A stretch of DNA of 64,000 nucleotides, from positions 124,001 to 188,000 of the forward strand of contig JAOZIA010000024.1 in assembly GCA_026014585.1 (NCBI GenBank), read 5' to 3'. The notes under the pieces are model-generated. The model was not told the DNA's origin. It did not search any database and was given only the letters and a program-made list of their open reading frames with translations. Source of the stretch: Candidatus Bathyarchaeota archaeon. GTDB lineage: Archaea > Thermoproteota > Bathyarchaeia > Bathyarchaeales > Bathycorpusculaceae. A program made the position numbers and the translations under genes. This document shows positions 58,922 through 64,000 of the stretch, in pieces; within the stretch, counting starts at the first letter, position 1; the number at the start of each line of letters is the position of its first letter.

Positions 58922-60100
58922 CTACAGTGCCTTGAATGCCTCAAACCATCTGGTATAGCTGGTTAGCATATCCAGTGAGACACTTGGTTTTCGTTCTTCG
59001 AGGATTTTGTGGAAATCAGTCATTTTAAGCGCTCGCGGCTTAGCTTCTTTATCTGCCGCTTTGCCTGACTCAAAGAATTCACCAATTAGGCGCAGTTGTG
59101 CTGATTGGCAAACGTCTCGGATGTCGCTGCTGCTAAAGCCGTCTGCAAGTCTTGCCAACTCGTTTAGGTCCACATCAGATGCGATGCGCAGATTACTTGA
59201 GTAAATCTTGAACATGTTTAGGCGTGTTTGTTGGTCTGCTAGTGGAACTAAGATACGTTTCTGGAAACGTCTGATAAAAGCCCAATCCAAATCCCAAGGC
59301 TTGTTAGTTGCACCAATCACGTAAACGTGCAGGTTTTTGCCCTTGTCAGTGATGCCGTCCATTTCTTTGAGGAATTGGTTTCTGACACGAATTTCGCCGC
59401 CGACCTCGTTACTGTGAGTGCCCATAAGAGAGTCCAACTCATCCACGAATACAATGGCAGCTTTGCCTTCTGTTGCGTTTTTGCGTGCAGCATTAAACAG
59501 TTTAGACACATTCTGCTCAGCTTCACCAAGCCACTTACTCATAACTGAAGCAGCATCAATACTGTAAAAGTTCGCATCAATCTCAGTTGCAACCGCAGCC
59601 GCCAACAAAGTCTTACCGCAACCAGGAGGACCAAACAACAAAATTCCACGAGGCCACCCCAACGGGAACAAGTCAGGACGCTGAACAGGATAAACAATGG
59701 CTTCTTTCACAGCTTTCTTTGCAGTTTCCAAGCCGACAACCTCATTCCAGCTGACGTTTGGACGCTCATTAACCACGAGTTCCTCAGCTGGTTTGCCGCC
59801 GCTTCCGCCGCCTTCCATTGTAGCACCGCCGCCCTGTGCATCTTCATTGGTTACTTCTCGCATTTCGTTACTGGAAACTGCGCCTTGCAGGGCTTTGATG
59901 CGTTCTTGATAGGCGATTGCTCGTTGGACGTAAACCTTGTTTAATCCGTAATCGGGGTAAAGCTGCACAAGTTGCAGCAGGCTTTCGATGGCTTTTTGGT
60001 ACAGGGTTATTGCTCTGCCTTTTTGGCCTTGTTTATCCATTTTGACAGCTTCCAGCGCATATGCTGTTGCTGCCTTTTCAAGTTCATGTGAAGCGCTCAT
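58922..60100 (-). CDS. cdvC: CdvC / Vps4-type AAA ATPase
   Basis: A 392-residue protein. Residues ~1-75 form a MIT domain (LEKAATAYALEAVKMDKQGQ), a Gly-rich linker follows, and the AAA domain spans ~115-375 with Walker A FGPPGCGKT (~156-164), Walker B AIVFVDELDS and an arginine-finger region (WAFIRRFQKRILVPL). It removes and remodels ESCRT-III polymers in TACK-type cell division, binding them through the MIT domain. It lies last in the cdv operon, 26 bases after cdvB. Confidence 0.96.
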   Translation of the reverse strand: MSASHELEKAATAYALEAVKMDKQGQKGRAITLYQKAIESLLQLVQLYPDYGLNKVYVQRAIAYQERIKALQGAVSSNEMREVTNEDAQGGGATMEGGGSGGKPAEELVVNERPNVSWNEVVGLETAKKAVKEAIVYPVQRPDLFPLGWPRGILLFGPPGCGKTLLAAAVATEIDANFYSIDAASVMSKWLGEAEQNVSKLFNAARKNATEGKAAIVFVDELDSLMGTHSNEVGGEIRVRNQFLKEMDGITDKGKNLHVYVIGATNKPWDLDWAFIRRFQKRILVPLADQQTRLNMFKIYSSNLRIASDVDLNELARLADGFSSSDIRDVCQSAQLRLIGEFFESGKAADKEAKPRALKMTDFHKILEERKPSVSLDMLTSYTRWFEAFKAL

Positions 60101-60126
60101 TTGGTTCCCTCTCCTTGGTTTGGTTT

Positions 60127-61062
60127 TTACTCTGGCGATTTTACTTCTATCTTAATTTTCCCTTGACTTCCCAAATTCTCTAAGGCATGCTCAATGTCCT
60201 CGTTGGAAGCTTGCAACTCATTTGAACAACGACTAAGGTCAATTTCACCGTTAGTTTTACGAACATACTCCAATAGCACATCCTCAAGGGTTTGCTGTTT
60301 TACCTTCATGGTTATTTCTTTAATCTCAGATTTCTTGTAAGTAAACATGGTTTTGGAAACATCAAAACCAGATTCCTCAGTGACTTTGCGTCCAGAAGCT
60401 GAAGATGACGTAGCTGACAGGGCAACCAGTTCCTTGACAGGCATCTTCTTCTTTTCTTTCACTGGAGCAGCATTAATTGGTGGTTCAGGCAATTCTTGAG
60501 CAAGTTTTTGCTCGATGAACCCTGAAACTTCCTTGAGGATTTCTTCGCCACTTTCAGTCTTCTTGCCAACAGGAACTAAAGTTTCAGCATCCTGCTGCAT
60601 CTTAGTAGCGTGAAGTGTTTCTTGAATAGTTGAGTTAACATTATCTAATTCCGAACTGACATCAGGCAAAACCTGGAAGAGATCTGAAGACACGTTGGAG
60701 AGTAGTTTAAGCGCGGGTTTTAAGTCCACAACTATGTCGCTTAACTCTTTGATAGTGTCTAAGCGTAAAATGACACGTTCAATTGCGAGTTGTACATTGC
60801 TTAAGAACTGAATTAGTTTGCGTACTTCTGCAATTTCGTTAGCGCACATTGCAGCTCGGTCTTTATTGTTCTTCTTGAGTGCGCTCATACAGTTTTCGAA
60901 AAGAATGCGGTCCCGCTCACGAAGGCGGAAACTTGCTTGTTCTAGCTTATTCTGCTGAACTTTAAGCGTATAAATGGATTTTGTAGCAATCTCACGGATA
61001 GGTGGAGGGTTAGAATTAGTTAGACCTTTAATCGTCTTGTTCCTCCTTGCCCTCGTATCCAT
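60127..61062 (-). CDS. cdvB: CdvB, ESCRT-III protein with winged-helix tail
   Basis: A 311-residue protein. The helical ESCRT-III core spans ~25-160 (SIYTLKVQQNKLEQASFRLR, ANEIAEVRKLIQFLSNVQLA). At ~190-200 lies QELPEPPINAAP, which looks like a MIM2 motif for the CdvC MIT domain. Residues ~255-311 form a winged helix (LEDVLLEYVRKTNGEIDLSR), the part that in Sulfolobus binds the CdvA tail. It polymerises at the division site. The gene lies 14 bases after cdvA. Confidence 0.95.
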   Translation of the reverse strand: MDTRARRNKTIKGLTNSNPPPIREIATKSIYTLKVQQNKLEQASFRLRERDRILFENCMSALKKNNKDRAAMCANEIAEVRKLIQFLSNVQLAIERVILRLDTIKELSDIVVDLKPALKLLSNVSSDLFQVLPDVSSELDNVNSTIQETLHATKMQQDAETLVPVGKKTESGEEILKEVSGFIEQKLAQELPEPPINAAPVKEKKKMPVKELVALSATSSSASGRKVTEESGFDVSKTMFTYKKSEIKEITMKVKQQTLEDVLLEYVRKTNGEIDLSRCSNELQASNEDIEHALENLGSQGKIKIEVKSPE

Positions 61063-61076
61063 GAATTTTTTTCAGG

Positions 61077-61832
61077 TTATAGTCCTGATTTTCCGACGTC
61101 TTTTACGTAAACGACAACTGGTGGTTCTGGAAGGTCAGTCTTTGTGTTTGTGCTCTGGTTTGCGTTTGTTGTGCTGACGGTTTCTGCGTAAACCTTGTTG
61201 GTTTTTGGTGGACTTGTCTCTGGTGGGGGTGAAATGTCGCCAAGAAGGGTCGATGCGATTTTGCTTTTCATCGCTTCAAGGTCTGCTTTTTCAGCGGTTA
61301 TGCGTTTCTGGTTGTCCAACAACATTGCAGATGAGGTTTTGTATGTATCATCGTCAATTTGTCCGATGCCGTGCTCAATTTCGAGGTTTGCGAGTGCATA
61401 ATTTAGAGCTTTTAGTGCTTCGTTGCAGTTGTCTATTTCGATTGTTGCCTCGTCTGTTGTAACCTGCGCATCTTTTTTGAGTTGTTCTAGGGCGTTTTCA
61501 AAAGACACGTGAAGTTCTTCATAAACTTCAGCTGGAATTCTGTGTTTTTCCATTGCTTCTTTTGCAGCTTGGTCTTTTCGCCAGATGAGGGGAATTTGGT
61601 CACAGAGCATAAGGGCTTGAGTTTTAATTTTTGAAAGGAAAGTGATTTCGGAGCCTACAACTTTTAGGTGTTCAATAGGCATTTTTGAGAATTTACCGTT
61701 ACCAAATTCGATGAAGACTGCATCAAATTTTCCGTTTGGGGTAAGTGTAAAGGAAGCTATTTTTCCGATTATTTTACCATATTCGTTTTTCACGGGTTTA
61801 CCAAGAGAAAGAAAAAGATTGGGGGTAGACAT
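61077..61832 (-). CDS. cdvA: CdvA, PRC-barrel membrane recruiter of ESCRT-III
   Basis: A 251-residue protein. Residues ~5-75 form the PRC barrel (SLGKPVKNEYGKIIGKIASF), ~85-190 a coiled coil (ALANLEIEHGIGQIDDDTYK), and the C-terminal ~16 residues, PPVVVYVKDVGKSGL, look like the E3B peptide that docks on the CdvB winged helix. It marks the division site on the membrane. A coiled-coil paralogue without the barrel is encoded at 24286-25842. Its start is close behind the first ESCRT-III gene. Confidence 0.93.
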   Translation of the reverse strand: MSTPNLFLSLGKPVKNEYGKIIGKIASFTLTPNGKFDAVFIEFGNGKFSKMPIEHLKVVGSEITFLSKIKTQALMLCDQIPLIWRKDQAAKEAMEKHRIPAEVYEELHVSFENALEQLKKDAQVTTDEATIEIDNCNEALKALNYALANLEIEHGIGQIDDDTYKTSSAMLLDNQKRITAEKADLEAMKSKIASTLLGDISPPPETSPPKTNKVYAETVSTTNANQSTNTKTDLPEPPVVVYVKDVGKSGL

Positions 61833-61855
61833 TTTCTTTTTTTATTCCTCCTATT

Positions 61856-62518
61856 TTAGAATCCTTCGGTTCTTTGGGCTTGAGAAGCTGGGCTGGCTGG
61901 CATTCCTGCGGGTAGGTCTGGGAATTTGTCTTTGATTTTCTGTTCTGCAACTGTTGCTGCTTCGACTAGAATCTTGGATGCATCGTCGTTTACTGCGTCA
62001 AAGTTAAGGGTCATTCCGCTGCCTTGGCCTGCTTCAATCATGATTCCACTTAGCATGTTTCCGATTTCCCCAAGTTCATTTTCTGCTTCGGGGAATACGC
62101 TGACTAGTCCACTGCGGACTGAACGAAGGACACCAACTGCTGGTCCTAATGTGGATACTACATCACCCAATTCTGAGACGGTACGTAATCTTAATGTGAT
62201 TTGTTCAAGAGCAAGTTTGGCATTCATGATTAATTTGGACATTTTGCGGACTTCGGCTAGCTCGTTTGCAAAAACGTTTGCTCTTGCAGTGTCGTGTTTT
62301 GTGTATGCATCAACGATTCTTGCGAAAATTGCTTTGTCTCTTTGGCTGAATCGGTCGGTTGCTTGGTCAAGTTTTTGGACTTGAAGCTCGATGCGTCTTA
62401 CTGCAAAATCAAGTCGTGGTTTTAGTGGTCCTGGCGGGTTAACGGCGTCTTTTATGTGGTTCCCGAGGGGTTGTTCATCCCGTTTAGCTTCCCATTTTTT
62501 TGCGAATCGTTCTGACAA
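61856..62518 (-). CDS. Second ESCRT-III protein, CdvB1-like
   Basis: A 220-residue ESCRT-III protein without winged helix. The core resembles cdvB (RIELQVQKLDQATDRFSQRD, ANELAEVRKMSKLIMNAKLA), and near the C-terminus KFPDLPAGMPASPA is a MIM2-like motif. It is the first gene of the operon, ahead of cdvA, so it should be expressed with cdvA-cdvB-cdvC. By analogy with Sulfolobus CdvB1/B2 it may drive constriction, while CdvB forms the first ring. Genes of this kind are usually elsewhere in Sulfolobus genomes. Confidence 0.92.
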   Translation of the reverse strand: MSERFAKKWEAKRDEQPLGNHIKDAVNPPGPLKPRLDFAVRRIELQVQKLDQATDRFSQRDKAIFARIVDAYTKHDTARANVFANELAEVRKMSKLIMNAKLALEQITLRLRTVSELGDVVSTLGPAVGVLRSVRSGLVSVFPEAENELGEIGNMLSGIMIEAGQGSGMTLNFDAVNDDASKILVEAATVAEQKIKDKFPDLPAGMPASPASQAQRTEGF

Positions 62519-62734
62519 TTAATATTCCTCCTAACTGCATTGAACTGCAGGAAACAATCTTATACATTGTTAATATGGCAGAAATATGCACGTATATACG
62601 TAGGTGTATATGCTACGTGAAATTGCCTTTTTTGCTTTAACTTTATGATTAAATGCTGAACGTGACGCATGGTAAATTATACATAAATATGTTAGTTAGA
62701 CTAAAAAGACGCATGATGTAATTGCTAGACAAAG

Positions 62735-62968
62735 GTGAAAACATTGAACGACAGATTAAAAGTATTCGTCATCATCGGGGTTCTCGGTTTTGTCGCAGGC
62801 ATCATCGCCTATTCAGTAGCCACATATTTCATCCCATGGCTCATCGAAGTTATGCCATCAATCAGTGGAGTAGCACCCTTCCTAATATCAGGAATTGTCG
62901 GCGCCATATTGACAGTATTGCTGGTAGCCATCTGGGCAATGTTAACAGGCAAACGAAACTACCAATAA
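62735..62968 (+). CDS. Small two-helix membrane protein divergent from the cdv operon
   Basis: A 77-residue protein from GTG 62735 with two membrane helices (VFVIIGVLGFVAGIIAYSVA, ~10-30, and SGIVGAILTVLLVAIWAMLT, ~52-72) and short charged ends. It is transcribed divergently from the cdv operon and shares its ~215-base promoter region. An AT-rich stretch (AAATTATACATAAATA, ~62673-62690) could be its promoter. No family is recognised. Confidence 0.6.
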   Translation: MKTLNDRLKVFVIIGVLGFVAGIIAYSVATYFIPWLIEVMPSISGVAPFLISGIVGAILTVLLVAIWAMLTGKRNYQ

Positions 62969-63199
62969 ACACAGAGCCAAAAGGCTCGACCTTTCTTTAA
63001 AAAACCAGTAAACACTCTTTCTTCTCAGCCAAAATTTTTTTGTTCTTTCTGAAAGCAACACAACTCAACTGCCAAACAGGTTTCCTGCAAGACATGTGTA
63101 GGGGTAATCTTGAATTTTTAGGGAAATAATATAAATCTTAGACTGAAGCTAACTTTTAAAAGTCAAAGAAAGATATGCACATTTAGCGGTAAAGTGCCT

Positions 63200-64000
63200 A
63201 TGGCAGAAAAAAAAGACTATTACGAAGTTCTCGGCGTAGAAAAAAAAGCATCTGACAGCGAAATCAAAGATGCCTACAGAAAACTAGCCATGCAATACCA
63301 CCCTGACCGCAACAAATCAGCGGACGCAGAGGAAAAATTCAAAGAAATCAGCGAAGCCTACGCGGTACTCTCTGACCCACAAAAACGTCAACAATACGAC
63401 CAACTTGGACACTCAGGCTTTGACCAACGCTACAGCTCAGAAGACATTTTCCGAGGTGCAGATTTTGACTCAGTTTTTCGCGACATGGGCTTTGGTGACT
63501 TATTCCGAACTATTTTCGGAGGCGGATTCCAAACTGAACGCATCAACCGCGGTCAAGACCTTGAATATTTACTAGATATTTCTCTTGAACAGGCAGCAAC
63601 GGGCATTGAGAAAGAAATTGAGGTGCCCCGAAGTGAGCACTGTGATGTTTGTGGCGGCAGCGGCGCTCAGCCAGGAACTAACCCTAAAACTTGCCCCCGA
63701 TGTGGCGGACAGGGCAGAGTTCAGAGTATGCGGCAGACCCCATTGGGAACGTTTATGCAGGTAACGAGTTGCCCGATGTGTCGTGGACGGGGAAAAATCA
63801 TTGAAACCCCCTGCAGCAACTGCCGAGGCTCAGGTATAGTTAAGAAACGCCGAAAAATCACAGTAAAAGTCCCCCCGGGCATGGAAGATGGAATGCATCT
63901 GCGTTTGCGAGGCGAAGGCGAAACCCCACCAAACAATGGAGAACCAGGCGACCTCTACGTAGGCGTACGCGTAAACCCCAACCCCGACTTCATCAGAGAC
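63200..64000 (+). CDS. dnaJ: Chaperone DnaJ (C-terminal part beyond the window)
   Basis: 267 residues are visible from ATG 63200; the gene continues past the right edge. The J domain ([20 protein letters not shown], with HPD at YHPDRNK) is followed by a Gly/Phe-rich region ([14 protein letters not shown]) and the zinc-finger domain with four CxxCxG(x)G repeats ([32 protein letters not shown]). The C-terminal substrate-binding domain begins at [20 protein letters not shown]. It stimulates DnaK and holds unfolded protein. A grpE-dnaK-dnaJ neighbourhood is usual, but the upstream genes here are cdv. Confidence 0.97.
   Translation, partial: MAEKKDYYEVLGVEKKASDSEIKDAYRKLAMQYHPDRNKSADAEEKFKEISEAYAVLSDPQKRQQYDQLGHSGFDQRYSSEDIFRGADFDSVFRDMGFGDLFRTIFGGGFQTERINRGQDLEYLLDISLEQAATGIEKEIEVPRSEHCDVCGGSGAQPGTNPKTCPRCGGQGRVQSMRQTPLGTFMQVTSCPMCRGRGKIIETPCSNCRGSGIVKKRRKITVKVPPGMEDGMHLRLRGEGETPPNNGEPGDLYVGVRVNPNPDFIRD

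Noticed and set aside
62526-62545. CTGCA...TGCAG palindrome upstream of the cdv operon as another copy of the dispersed element
   Set aside because: It shares only a few bases (CTGCATTGAA) with the element and lacks the GGAGCC palindrome and the CCTCTCTA block.
1-64000. CRISPR arrays and cas genes
   Set aside because: No regularly spaced direct repeats and no Cas motifs were seen; the three 48-bp elements are kilobases apart.

Overview
The window is archaeal and most likely from a Bathyarchaeia-type member of the TACK group. The main reason is a complete Cdv/ESCRT cell-division operon (58922-62518: cdvC, cdvB, a PRC-barrel cdvA and a second ESCRT-III gene), alongside tetrahydromethanopterin-type pterin genes, an archaeal-type valyl-tRNA synthetase, TATA-like boxes and many TTG/GTG starts with Shine-Dalgarno motifs. 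Bacterial-type uvrABC and dnaJ are also present, as in many mesophilic archaea. The lineage is inferred from gene content; no 16S rRNA gene is present.

Layout. 1-1.1 kb: molybdate/tungstate ABC transporter (modA and the start of modB). 1.2-2.2 kb: two unknown genes. 2.37-9.2 kb: a compact tailed-virus module on the minus strand, running from head-tail connector to tail hub, with no terminase, portal, capsid, integrase or lysis gene. It carries a glycosidase-like fusion and a textbook -1 frameshift signal in its tail-assembly-chaperone gene. 9.4-12.3 kb: small zinc-ribbon proteins, an OB-fold protein, a PLD-like protein and a cupin. 12.4-19.7 kb: uvrB-uvrA and uvrC, followed by about 750 bp of decayed genes that include the 3' end of a second uvrC. 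20.5-26.6 kb: surface proteins, an HTH regulator, mntP, a CdvA-like paralogue with a very long Ala/Pro/Val/Glu tail, and a PadR regulator. 26.7 kb: tRNA-Lys(TTT).

28.4-33.6 kb is a seven-gene minus-strand pterin operon: mptA, a QueD/PTPS-like gene, folB, folK, two mptG paralogues and a DUF1464 gene. A RimK/MptN-type glutamate ligase follows at 36.0 kb, after a CopB-type copper ATPase. 36.9-38.6 kb holds thiT and a PurM-family gene behind a TPP riboswitch. 39-48.5 kb: a secreted TIM-barrel-like protein, nadX, valS and a run of secreted proteins, two of which are broken at homopolymer tracts. 48.7-58.7 kb: regulators, coiled-coil proteins, an HMGL-family synthase, a BioB-like radical SAM enzyme, lipid and vitamin-uptake membrane proteins, and two paralogous repeat-rich surface proteins. 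The window ends inside dnaJ.

The observations I rate highest are: the U_UUU_UUA frameshift site with an upstream Shine-Dalgarno-like stimulator in an archaeal tail gene; the headless tail module with carbohydrate-domain decorations; the CdvA-like paralogue; a 48-bp palindrome-containing element repeated three times upstream of minus-strand genes; and an archaeal TPP riboswitch whose 3' edge holds the ribosome-binding site of thiT.
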